60,054 nt of DNA from CAIOHW01 sp964432565 (GTDB taxonomy: Bacteria > Bdellovibrionota > UBA1018), in assembly GCA_964432565.1 (NCBI GenBank), contig CAYSOA010000014.1, positions 1 through 60,054 on the forward strand, given 5' to 3'. Each line of letters starts with the position of its first letter. Positions within the stretch are counted from its first letter, which is position 1. Below, piece by piece: positions 52,091 through 59,640 of this stretch. The notes under the pieces are model-generated. The model was not told where the DNA came from, did not search any database, and saw only the letters and a list, made by a program, of their open reading frames with translations. The position numbers and the translations under genes were made by a program.

Positions 52091-52474
52091 ATGGAAAAGA
52101 AAGCGATTCTCACCGAAAGTGCTCCGGCCCCAATCGGCCCTTACAGCCAGGCCATCCAGGCTGGCCCCTGGGTCTTTTGTTCCGGCCAGATTGCTCTCGA
52201 CCCAAAGACCGGTACGCTGCTGGCCACCGATGTCGAAGAACAGACGGTTCAGGTGCTCGAGAACTTGATGGCCGTGCTCGCTGCCGCCGACTGCACGATG
52301 AGCCACGTGGTGAAGACGACGATCTTCCTGAAGTCGATGAATGACTTTCCGAAGGTCAACGAGATCTACGGCAAGTACTTCACGGGAGTCACACCGGCTC
52401 GCTCAACGATCGAAGTCTCGCGCCTGCCGCGTGATGTGGTCGTTGAGATCGAAGCCGTCGCATTCAAGGGGTGA
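52091..52474 (+). CDS. ridA: RidA-family enamine/imine deaminase
   Basis: A 127-residue RidA/YjgF protein that removes reactive 2-aminoacrylate-type intermediates. Blocks: PIGPYSQAIQAGPWVFCSGQ, TVQVLENLMAVL, FNDFP-like MNDFPKVNEIYGKYF and PARSTIEVSRLPRDVVVEIE with the catalytic Arg. AAGGAGAG lies upstream (52079-52086). It follows maeB by 33 bp. Confidence 0.97.
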   Translation: MEKKAILTESAPAPIGPYSQAIQAGPWVFCSGQIALDPKTGTLLATDVEEQTVQVLENLMAVLAAADCTMSHVVKTTIFLKSMNDFPKVNEIYGKYFTGVTPARSTIEVSRLPRDVVVEIEAVAFKG

Positions 52475-52495
52475 ACTTTTCGAGTGGAGAGCTAC

Positions 52496-52513
52496 CGCCC
52501 CTCTGATGGGGCG
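52496..52513. terminator. weak hairpin between ridA and the convergent gene
   Basis: CGCCCC (52496-52501) and GGGGCG (52508-52513) form a 6-bp GC stem. No T tract follows, so intrinsic termination is uncertain. Confidence 0.35.
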
Positions 52514-52517
52514 CTGC

Positions 52518-55514
52518 TCAAGCTGACCGGGCTTGCGCAAGGATCTGCTCGATCTCTCGAACAGCCTGATCAATCGGCACTCTCGGCACGATCTGAATCA
52601 GCTCCTGCTTCATGTCGCGCAGTCTCCTGAGAGTCGGCCCGAGGGTGGAAATCGTCTCGGTTCCGGAGGATGCCTCGACGGCACGAACCATCTCGGACTC
52701 CAGAGCGTCGGTGCGGCGTTTGAACTCGGCCGCGATTTCCAGAATGCTCGGAGCGCTGCCGCGCTGTTCCTGCCAGGCATCAAAGGAGTCCTCGTCGAAT
52801 AACTGCTCGTCACCGCTGAACAGTGCTCTCAGATAGTCATTCTTGAGCCAAGTCTCAGGAAGTCCAAGTCGCGTATACGACTCCAGCAGGAACTTGATCG
52901 CAGACACCTCTCGAAAAAATTCTCGCGTCCGATCGAATTCATTGTGCCTGCGATGAAAAAGGAGGGCGGCACGCATGTCACTCAGGCGAGCGTCGACGAG
53001 CCTGGTGGCTTCGCTCTCACGCTCCAAGGACGCCGGAAGAGCGCTGTTCGGCTGGGCCCTCAGGGCCTGCACGAGATTCCACTCTTTCTGCCAGTTCTCC
53101 CCGATCATCGCACTGAGACGCTGTGGGTGCGGAAGTTGAAATTTGTAGATCGCCGCCCGGACGGTCTGGCTCGGAAAGAGAAAGTACGGCGAGAAAACGG
53201 TGCGTCTAGCGATCTCCGTCGTTCCCTCCTTCAGAAGCAGCTGAAGACTGAGGCGCGTCTTCGGGGGAGTCCAGTTCATCGGCGAGCTGTTTTTGGGGAA
53301 GTCAACGGGCGGATCGAATGTGAGAAGGTAGCAGAAGCTCGTCTTCGCGAGCTTCAGAAGTTCGGCGTTTCTGATGGATGCCGGAATCATCTCGTCGGCC
53401 AGCTCATCGGGAATCGACAGCTCGGGAAGCTCCACTGGTCCGATCGGAGTGGCGAGAGCTCGGCAGGCCGTCGTCGAGCGGAGGGGAGCCCAGCGCGGTC
53501 TGGCAACGACCTGATCTGCACCGGCCCAGGGATTGATTCCTGCAGGAATCTGATTTTCTGGATTCCTTTGAAAGCGTTCGTCCAGGGATTGAATTGCGGC
53601 GATCAGTTTTTCAGTCGCGCCTCGATAAGCGGCCAGAATTTTTGTCGACAGCAGGTGGCTGGGTTTTGGTCCCTCGCGGGTCGCCACCGAAAAAAAGCCC
53701 TTCAGGGTCTGGTCGATGCGACTTCCCGCTTGAAGAATCCGATCGGCACCCGAAAGTTCCGTCAGCCGGTGGTATCGGGGAGCCTGTGCGATCAGATCGA
53801 GGTAAGCTTGGGCGCCGATCGCCCATTCCATGGGATTCACCGGGAACGATGCTTCATTCTCAGAGCTCCAGCCTGAACCGTTCGCGCTTAAGAATGATTT
53901 CTCGGCGATCAGTGCAAGTGGTGCGGCGATGGCCTCCAGTGGCGCCTTTCGAAGCCAGTCGGCCAGCTCGGCGTAACTGCGTGCCGGAAGTTGCCTCGGA
54001 TCCAACGGGCCGTGAACCTGTTGCTGGGCCTCTTCGGTCGAGTACGTAGCAAATTCCTGCAGGCAGTCTCGATAGCTTTCATATCGAAGCTCGGCATGGG
54101 CTGAATAGTCTCTTCCATTCATGCACCGATTCACGCTGGAGAGGAGCTTGCTCCGAACGGATCGTGCGAACTGGGCGTGCAGATCCGATCCGATCTGGCC
54201 CAGTGCCCGATGCTGACGCGCCAACTGGTTCTGGATGGCAGTGATGTCTTCTTGGACGCGTCCGAGGTCGAAGCTGACCTGGGCAAACCCGCGGCCCATC
54301 TCTCTCATCAGGCCTGCGAGGTGCTTGTCGACACGATTGAGACGATCGTTCATTTGCTGGCCGAGAAGTGAAATTTGACGGCTCAGACTCTGCAAGTGCT
54401 CTCGTAGAAGCTCGCCCTCGGACGGGCCGGAGAGTGAGGTCAGGCTCATGACAGCGCCCAGAATGTTTCCAGTCAGGATTGCCGAGCCTGCCAGCGTTGC
54501 GTTCTGGGATGAAAATTTACTCAAAGAGTCCGCAATCTGGATGGCGGAGTTTCCAAAAACCGAAATCGGTCTCGAAAGGTTTGGATCAATGATTCCGCCC
54601 AGAATCGAGAGGATATAGACTCCGGAGCGGAGAGCCTGCAATTCGGTTTCCTGCTGTTGTCGGCGGATTGCCGTCAGCAGCTCTGCCTGCCGGTCGGCTC
54701 GCTCCTTCCGAGCCTCGATGGCGAGACTCTGCAGCAGAGCCTGGCCTTCGATGCTCCCTTGATTCATCGTTTCGAGGCGACTCACGATGCTTTTCAGCGC
54801 ATCCTGGACCTGCTGCCGCGAGCTCGAGGACTCGGTCAGCGAGGTAGTGAGATTCAGCTGCGAGACAAATTGAGCGTAGTCCGGATTGTTCTGCAGGATT
54901 TGATCGGCGTTCTGGTCGGTCGATGCCTTCAATCGGTCGACCAAAAAGGCGTTGATCGCAAGTTTGGCTTCAGGAAAGACGTTTGCAGTTTGGTACACAT
55001 CCTCCCAAACGGCGCCAAAGTCGTTGAGCTTTGAGAATCTGTCATAGCTTTGAATCTGGCTGATGATCCGCTCTTCGGCACCGATCGTTTTACGGTGCGC
55101 AATCTGCGCCCAGGACCCAAGCTTTGCAATCAGATCGGCAAACTTTTCAGTGTGAGGGATGGTTTTTGCGATCGCTGCCAGTGTTTCGGCGACGTCCTGA
55201 ATTTCCGAGGACTGGCCCAGATCTCGCTGCTTCTGGATGGCGAACTCGTCACGAAGCTGGTTTGCCATGCGCAGGGCATCGCTGGCATTGAAATGGGGGG
55301 TTCGAAGGTAGAGATCGCGCAAAGCGGCTGCAATGACCAGATCCTCGGGATTCTGGTGGTAGATGGCATTTCCCACCCAGGTGGCCTGGTTCCGCAACTC
55401 TTCAGGAGAGGGGCTCGCGGAAACACCGGGACGAACCGTTCCCCAGGTGTCCACTCCGACCCAGAATAAAACCAGTACGCACCAGTGCAGCAGGCGTGTT
55501 GTCGTGAGGCTCAT
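52518..55514 (-). CDS. large exported helical protein with coiled coil and hydrophobic segment
   Basis: A 998-residue protein with a signal peptide (about 1-33). Residues 34-290 look all-helical, with Gln/Ala-rich heptads. A hydrophobic stretch (about 293-363, including YILSILGGIID and LAGSAILTGNILGAVM) precedes a strong coiled coil (about 366-450, with MNDRLNRVDKHLAGLM). Residues 450-998 are of mixed composition with few Cys. This long-helix, hydrophobic hairpin, coiled-coil layout is like that of alpha-pore-forming toxins, but no sequence family is recognised. It overlaps the upstream ankyrin lipoprotein gene by 4 bp, so they are made together. Confidence 0.7.
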   Translation of the reverse strand: MSLTTTRLLHWCVLVLFWVGVDTWGTVRPGVSASPSPEELRNQATWVGNAIYHQNPEDLVIAAALRDLYLRTPHFNASDALRMANQLRDEFAIQKQRDLGQSSEIQDVAETLAAIAKTIPHTEKFADLIAKLGSWAQIAHRKTIGAEERIISQIQSYDRFSKLNDFGAVWEDVYQTANVFPEAKLAINAFLVDRLKASTDQNADQILQNNPDYAQFVSQLNLTTSLTESSSSRQQVQDALKSIVSRLETMNQGSIEGQALLQSLAIEARKERADRQAELLTAIRRQQQETELQALRSGVYILSILGGIIDPNLSRPISVFGNSAIQIADSLSKFSSQNATLAGSAILTGNILGAVMSLTSLSGPSEGELLREHLQSLSRQISLLGQQMNDRLNRVDKHLAGLMREMGRGFAQVSFDLGRVQEDITAIQNQLARQHRALGQIGSDLHAQFARSVRSKLLSSVNRCMNGRDYSAHAELRYESYRDCLQEFATYSTEEAQQQVHGPLDPRQLPARSYAELADWLRKAPLEAIAAPLALIAEKSFLSANGSGWSSENEASFPVNPMEWAIGAQAYLDLIAQAPRYHRLTELSGADRILQAGSRIDQTLKGFFSVATREGPKPSHLLSTKILAAYRGATEKLIAAIQSLDERFQRNPENQIPAGINPWAGADQVVARPRWAPLRSTTACRALATPIGPVELPELSIPDELADEMIPASIRNAELLKLAKTSFCYLLTFDPPVDFPKNSSPMNWTPPKTRLSLQLLLKEGTTEIARRTVFSPYFLFPSQTVRAAIYKFQLPHPQRLSAMIGENWQKEWNLVQALRAQPNSALPASLERESEATRLVDARLSDMRAALLFHRRHNEFDRTREFFREVSAIKFLLESYTRLGLPETWLKNDYLRALFSGDEQLFDEDSFDAWQEQRGSAPSILEIAAEFKRRTDALESEMVRAVEASSGTETISTLGPTLRRLRDMKQELIQIVPRVPIDQAVREIEQILAQARSA

Positions 55515-55948
55515 GACTGTCTCCCGCGGTTTTGGAGTTTTTTGTATTGCTGGATGAGCCGGGCGGTTTCGTGGTCGTCGAAGTACAGAGCGAGATCCTC
55601 TGCTGAGTAGCCCTTGTAGGTCGGATCCAGTGCCGCCCCGTTGCGAATCAGAATGCTGGCTGCAGATTTGTTTCGACTGATGATGGCTGCGAAGAGGGGG
55701 GTTACGAGGTCCGGGCCGCTGCCGAGCGTCTCATTGATGTCGGCACCACTGTTTAAAAGCTGCAGGATGCGGCCGTCTTCGCCCTTCATCACGGCCCTGA
55801 TGAGCTCACCCTCGGGGGCTGAAATGCGTTCTTTCTGTGCTCTGCCGGGGAGTGATGCACTCCTCTGCGGAGCGGGTTGGGTCTTGCATGAAGCAGCGAG
55901 CAGAGAGAGAGCGCCGATCCATCCGATGACTTTCAGGTTCGTCTGCAT
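55511..55948 (-). CDS. ankyrin-repeat lipoprotein
   Basis: A 145-residue protein with a lipoprotein-type signal (IGALSLLAASC, Cys21 as lipid site) and about three ankyrin repeats (LIRAVMKGEDGRILQLLNSG, TPLFAAIISRNKSAASILIR, SAEDLALYFDDHETARLIQQ). It should sit in the periplasm on a membrane. Ankyrin proteins in the periplasm often act as binding or immunity partners; this role for the coupled large protein is inferred. Confidence 0.85.
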   Translation of the reverse strand: MQTNLKVIGWIGALSLLAASCKTQPAPQRSASLPGRAQKERISAPEGELIRAVMKGEDGRILQLLNSGADINETLGSGPDLVTPLFAAIISRNKSAASILIRNGAALDPTYKGYSAEDLALYFDDHETARLIQQYKKLQNRGRQS

Positions 55949-55999
55949 TTCGTTCTCCTGCCGTGCACGAGCTCGTTTCGCGAGAGTGCTGGCGGGCGG

Positions 56000-56065
56000 A
56001 AGATATTCGATCTAACCATTTTGGTCAACTAATAGAGGCTGTGTTTTATCTCATAATATTAGTTG
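56000..56065 (-). promoter_or_regulatory. AT-rich promoter with inverted repeat
   Basis: On the minus strand TTGACC (56023-56028) and TATCTT (56000-56005) are 17 bp apart, a good promoter for the ankyrin/large protein pair. CAACTAATA (56026-56034) and TATTAGTTG (56057-56065) form a perfect 9-bp inverted repeat overlapping the -35. The whole 56010-56095 stretch is much more AT-rich than the rest of the window. Confidence 0.65.
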
Positions 56066-56089
56066 CTTAGCTGTTTTAATATTCTCTTG

Positions 56090-57163
56090 TTATTCGCTAG
56101 ATTCAGCCGGTGAGGCCGAAGCATCGACTTGAGCAGGGCTTCGCAGGTACCCTCCCTCGGGGTCGTAGGTTCTCAGCTGCTTGTCGATGTCGAAATACCG
56201 CTTGCCGCGCGGATCGACTCCGACGCCCGCGAGGTACATCCAGTTTCCGAAGTTCGAGTACATGTCGTAGTCGACGAGGTGTTCTTCAAAGAGCCGTGCC
56301 CCGGATCTCCAGTTCAGGCCCAGATCGTTGATCCAATAGGAGGCGAACATCTGTCTCGCGCGATTCGAAAGAAAGCCGGTCGAAGTCAGCTCGTCGAGCG
56401 CGGCGTGAAAGAACGGATGGGCGTTCAGCTTCCTGAGCTCGTCGAGTGAGTAGGCCTTCACGCCAGAAAAATCCTTCGGCCCTCTAAGGCCGTTCTCCGA
56501 AAAATAGGCGGACTGGTGCTTTTGATAGTGCCAGTAGAAGTACTCGCGCCAGAGGAGCTCAAAGACGATCCAATAAGTCGATTTGTTTGCTCCGAAAGCC
56601 CCTTCGAAGCGCTTCACCTCGTTGTAGAGGTGCTTCACGTCGAGCGCTCCGCAGCTGAGGTACTGAGAAAACCTTGTTGAAAAATCAGGACCTGTCAGCT
56701 GGTTGCGCGTCTCGAAGTAGGTGCTCGCGAGCTTTTTTTCCCAGAAGTACGCCTTCAAGGCCTGGATGACTTCGCAGTCGTGCGGAGGGCGGGCATTTGC
56801 GAAGAGCGGGGGCAGATGCCGCTCGGCTTTTTCGCGGAACGGAGTGAACCCTTCGGGCACGGGAAAGGGCAGTTTTGGAGCGTCGGCCCCCGAGAAGAGA
56901 CGGTTCTGATGTCCGCAGATTTTTGAGCCAAATCGCTTTTTCTCCTCGAAGGCGTCCCACGCCAGCACCAGGTCGGCCTCTCTGGGGTCGGCCTCGGAAA
57001 TCCATTCGAGGGCGGGGACGGCCTTCTGGAGCTCGTGAAATCTTCGCTCGAAGAACTGTCGCTGCCCTTCGGAATGGAAGCGGGGAGAAAAGATCAGCCG
57101 GGTGAACTCGTGCTGAAGCTCGGGGACAAGGAAGAACTGGTTCTGAATCAGGAGTGTTTTCAT
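56090..57163 (-). CDS. DASH-type cryptochrome/photolyase with short N-terminal domain
   Basis: A 357-residue member of the photolyase/cryptochrome family. The FAD-binding part is well kept: YWIVFELLWREYFYWHYQKH, FLSNRARQMFASYWINDLGL, LVDYDMYSNFGNWMYLAGVG and GKRYFDIDKQLRTYDPEGGY, all of the DASH type. The N-terminal alpha/beta domain before PKLPFPVPEGFTPF is only about 105 residues, shorter than usual, and lacks clear antenna-binding motifs. The start is ATG 57161-57163. DNA repair or light sensing are both possible. Confidence 0.88.
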   Translation of the reverse strand: MKTLLIQNQFFLVPELQHEFTRLIFSPRFHSEGQRQFFERRFHELQKAVPALEWISEADPREADLVLAWDAFEEKKRFGSKICGHQNRLFSGADAPKLPFPVPEGFTPFREKAERHLPPLFANARPPHDCEVIQALKAYFWEKKLASTYFETRNQLTGPDFSTRFSQYLSCGALDVKHLYNEVKRFEGAFGANKSTYWIVFELLWREYFYWHYQKHQSAYFSENGLRGPKDFSGVKAYSLDELRKLNAHPFFHAALDELTSTGFLSNRARQMFASYWINDLGLNWRSGARLFEEHLVDYDMYSNFGNWMYLAGVGVDPRGKRYFDIDKQLRTYDPEGGYLRSPAQVDASASPAESSE

Positions 57164-57209
57164 CGCGTCCTGTGACTTCCGGTAGCGCACCTGCTGTTTT
57201 AAGGAAACC

Positions 57210-57803
57210 CTACAGGTCGTTGATCTGATTTTCACAGATCAGCGAAACGCTGCTTCCGCCGTCCGGAGTGGTGACGGACGATCCCGAGCGATTCGTGAGG
57301 TAAAGGTTTCCGAAGGCAGAGACCGCGCCGCGAGTGGCGTTGGGCAATGCCATCTTGAGGACGACGTACTGTGCGCCCATTCCCAGAAAACCCTGCGACA
57401 CCTTCAGCTTGAGGTGCAGCAGCGTGAACGAGAACGGTGTGCTCACTCGAGGCGTTTCAGAGTGGCTCATTCCGACGAACTCGTCCCCGACTTTGACGGC
57501 GAATTCGTTCGGCAGGTTCGGAACGGGGGCGTTGTCGATTGGAAGCCGAGCGCTGAAATCTCCCTGAGTGGCGTGGGGCTCCGCGTCCCACTGCAGGGTG
57601 CCCGAGTAGTCGACGTCGAGGCGAGCGGTGCGAGAGTCATAGTTCACGGTTCGCACTGCCTTGAGCTCGAGCTGCGTGCGAGAGTCAGGGCTCAGGCTCT
57701 TGCAGCTGGTCGTAATCGAGAGTCCGGCAGCGTGGCCGGCCTGGGCAGTGAGGGCCGAGGTGAGGATCAGGGCGGATACGGAATTCAGAATCGAGAGTTT
57801 CAT
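57210..57803 (-). CDS. exported protein of unknown function
   Basis: A 197-residue protein with a signal peptide (about 1-25, ending QAGHAA). The mature part is beta-rich with two Cys (TTSCKS and LICENQ) placed near its ends, possibly a disulphide. No family is recognised. AAAGGA precedes the ATG. Its promoter and a 20-bp palindrome lie between it and the divergent tetR gene, so regulation by that TetR protein is likely. Confidence 0.65.
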   Translation of the reverse strand: MKLSILNSVSALILTSALTAQAGHAAGLSITTSCKSLSPDSRTQLELKAVRTVNYDSRTARLDVDYSGTLQWDAEPHATQGDFSARLPIDNAPVPNLPNEFAVKVGDEFVGMSHSETPRVSTPFSFTLLHLKLKVSQGFLGMGAQYVVLKMALPNATRGAVSAFGNLYLTNRSGSSVTTPDGGSSVSLICENQINDL

Positions 57804-57848
57804 GGGTAGTTCCTTTCTAGTGGGGAGGCTGATTGGTTGACGATGCGC

Positions 57849-57877
57849 GTTGTACGCTCGATGATTCGATGCGTCAA
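57849..57877 (-). promoter_or_regulatory. promoter for the exported protein
   Basis: On the minus strand TTGACG (57872-57877) and TACAAC (57849-57854) are separated by 17 bp, with the ATG about 50 bp downstream. Confidence 0.6.
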
Positions 57878-57880
57878 GAT

Positions 57881-57900
57881 AGTTTTACGAGCGTAAAACT
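57881..57900. promoter_or_regulatory. probable TetR operator
   Basis: A 20-bp palindrome with perfect 9-bp arms, AGTTTTACG and CGTAAAACT, around a 2-bp centre. It lies next to the -35 box of the divergent gene and 43 bp upstream of tetR, as expected for a site bound by the encoded TetR protein. Confidence 0.75.
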
Positions 57901-57942
57901 TTGTATGAAGCCCGCCGATAAACCACGTACACTGGATGGGGC

Positions 57943-58569
57943 ATGGGTGAGGCTGAATTCACTAAAAAAGGACTGAAGAATCGTGACGTTATTCTCGATC
58001 GGGCCATTCGGTACCTGGGCCGGACCGGGTTCGCGCGATCCTCGCTGCGAAAGCTGGCGCAGGGCTGCAGAACCAGTGCTCCTCGACTGAAGTACTACTT
58101 CGGAACGGAAGAGGAGCTCTTTGCCGCAGCAATTCTGAAAATGGTGGAGGACGGCCGAACCTTCATTTCTGCCCGTGAATCGCAGGTCCAGTCCGCAACA
58201 GATGCGCGCTGTTCGGATCTGGTTCTTGCCTACCTGCAAGGAATGTCCGACTGGCTCCAGAGCTCGGTGGCCTATCGAAGGCTGATGCTCGAGTTTTACG
58301 CCGAGTCGCTGAGTTCGATGCTGCTTCGGCGGCTGAATACCAGCGTGATGCAGGCCGGCCGCGAGCGCCTGGCCTCGTACCTCGTGGCGGAGGGGGAAGC
58401 CCCCTCAGTCGAGCTGCTCGAATTCGCAGAACGGATGCATGATCTCGTTACAGGCGGGCTGATCAAGGCCTTGGTGCGAGAGGGCGATGTTCAGTGGAGC
58501 GAGCTCATCTCCGGGCTGCATCGGCACATCACCTGGAGCTTTGGGCAATGGCAGCGCGAACATCCTTGA
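57943..58569 (+). CDS. TetR-family transcriptional regulator
   Basis: A 208-residue one-component regulator. The N-terminal DNA-binding domain reads ILDRAIRYLGRTGFARSSLR followed by KLAQGC and LKYYFGTEEELFAAAI, the TetR helix-turn-helix pattern; the last 140 residues form the helical ligand domain. It is divergent from the exported protein at 57210. The end overlaps the convergent gene by 41 bp. Ligand unknown. Confidence 0.92.
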   Translation: MGEAEFTKKGLKNRDVILDRAIRYLGRTGFARSSLRKLAQGCRTSAPRLKYYFGTEEELFAAAILKMVEDGRTFISARESQVQSATDARCSDLVLAYLQGMSDWLQSSVAYRRLMLEFYAESLSSMLLRRLNTSVMQAGRERLASYLVAEGEAPSVELLEFAERMHDLVTGGLIKALVREGDVQWSELISGLHRHITWSFGQWQREHP

Positions 58570-59464
58570 GGGTTGCGATCATGAAACGCGAAACACCGCC
58601 CTCCGCTCCTGCGGTATAGGCGGTAGTCCGGGGGGGAGCCCAGGGCTGGAATCCCAAATTCTCGGCAAGTTTGACGTGTCCTGCGTCGGTGAATTCCGCA
58701 ATCACCTGCTGGACGCCGCGCGACTCGAGAAGATCAAGGACTCGCATCATGAACGGGGCGCGCAGCTCCTTGCCCCAGGATTTGTCGATGAAGTGCCGCG
58801 ACCAGAGCGCGACCTGTCCTCGTAGTGTTTCTGGAACGGAAAGCATCTCGCCGTTTCCGAGCGGAATGACTTTGGGGCGGATAAAGAGGGCGCTGACGGC
58901 ACGGATCTCGTCATACTCCAATCCGCTCGCGCGGGCTCGTTTCGTGCGAGCGGGCAGTGGGCTGACCACGTAGGGCCGGAGTTCCTTCCACTGCTGTGGA
59001 TCGAAAAGAGGCGCGTATTCCCGGTCGAGAATTTCCCGAAGCGGAAGCTTACGCGGTCCGGTCACGCTGAGGATGACAAAGTCTTCAGACTGATGCGCGA
59101 CATCTCCGAGCAGCTCTTGAATCGTGAACTCCGCCAGCCTCTCGCGGGAGAGAATCTTGCGATTCAAATACTCGTACTCGACTCTCACCATGCTTCGAAA
59201 GGCGAGCTGAAGCGCCTCGTTCTGGGCAAGTCGGTCCGATCCACCATCATCGGCAGCGGCAAGGATGTCTCGACCCTCGAGTTGAAAATAGCGCGACTCT
59301 TTTGACCACGATTCGTAGGCCAGTCCTCGCCCCGAAGATCCCGGCGCAAGCCGGGCAAAGACCTGTGCGCAGTTTGATGACGCCGACGCCGGCGTCGGGA
59401 GCTCTGCGAGGCAGGCAGGGCTCAGGATCAGAGTCAGAAGTACTGTGGTTCGATGCTTCGTCAC
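58529..59464 (-). CDS. exported protein, possible GNAT-like fold
   Basis: A 311-residue protein starting with GTG. A signal peptide is likely (TVLLTLILSPACLA, about 7-20). In the second half, YDEIRAVSALFIRPKVIP, RGQVALWSRHFID and VQQVIAEFTDAGHVKLAENL then GF recall the strand-helix order of GNAT acyltransferases, but the match is weak and an exported GNAT would be unusual. Function unknown. Confidence 0.6.
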   Translation of the reverse strand: MTKHRTTVLLTLILSPACLAELPTPASASSNCAQVFARLAPGSSGRGLAYESWSKESRYFQLEGRDILAAADDGGSDRLAQNEALQLAFRSMVRVEYEYLNRKILSRERLAEFTIQELLGDVAHQSEDFVILSVTGPRKLPLREILDREYAPLFDPQQWKELRPYVVSPLPARTKRARASGLEYDEIRAVSALFIRPKVIPLGNGEMLSVPETLRGQVALWSRHFIDKSWGKELRAPFMMRVLDLLESRGVQQVIAEFTDAGHVKLAENLGFQPWAPPRTTAYTAGAEGGVSRFMIATLKDVRAAIAQSSR

Positions 59465-59640
59465 AAGTCAGTGCTCCAGCGAGCGTATCGGTAGAACAGA
59501 AGGTTCTCAGGAGTTCGGAAGGATGATCGTCCGACGGAGACGTAAAGCCTATAACTTTCAAGTAGTTATGGCTGGTTGGAAGTTTTTTGTGCATTGCGTC
59601 ATGAAGTGGGATAAGTCTCGCCCGAAAGGTGACGCATCTC

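Noticed and set aside
56026..56065. Terminator for the cryptochrome gene
   Set aside because: The inverted repeat has a 22-bp loop, weak AT pairs and no T tract; a regulatory role is more likely.
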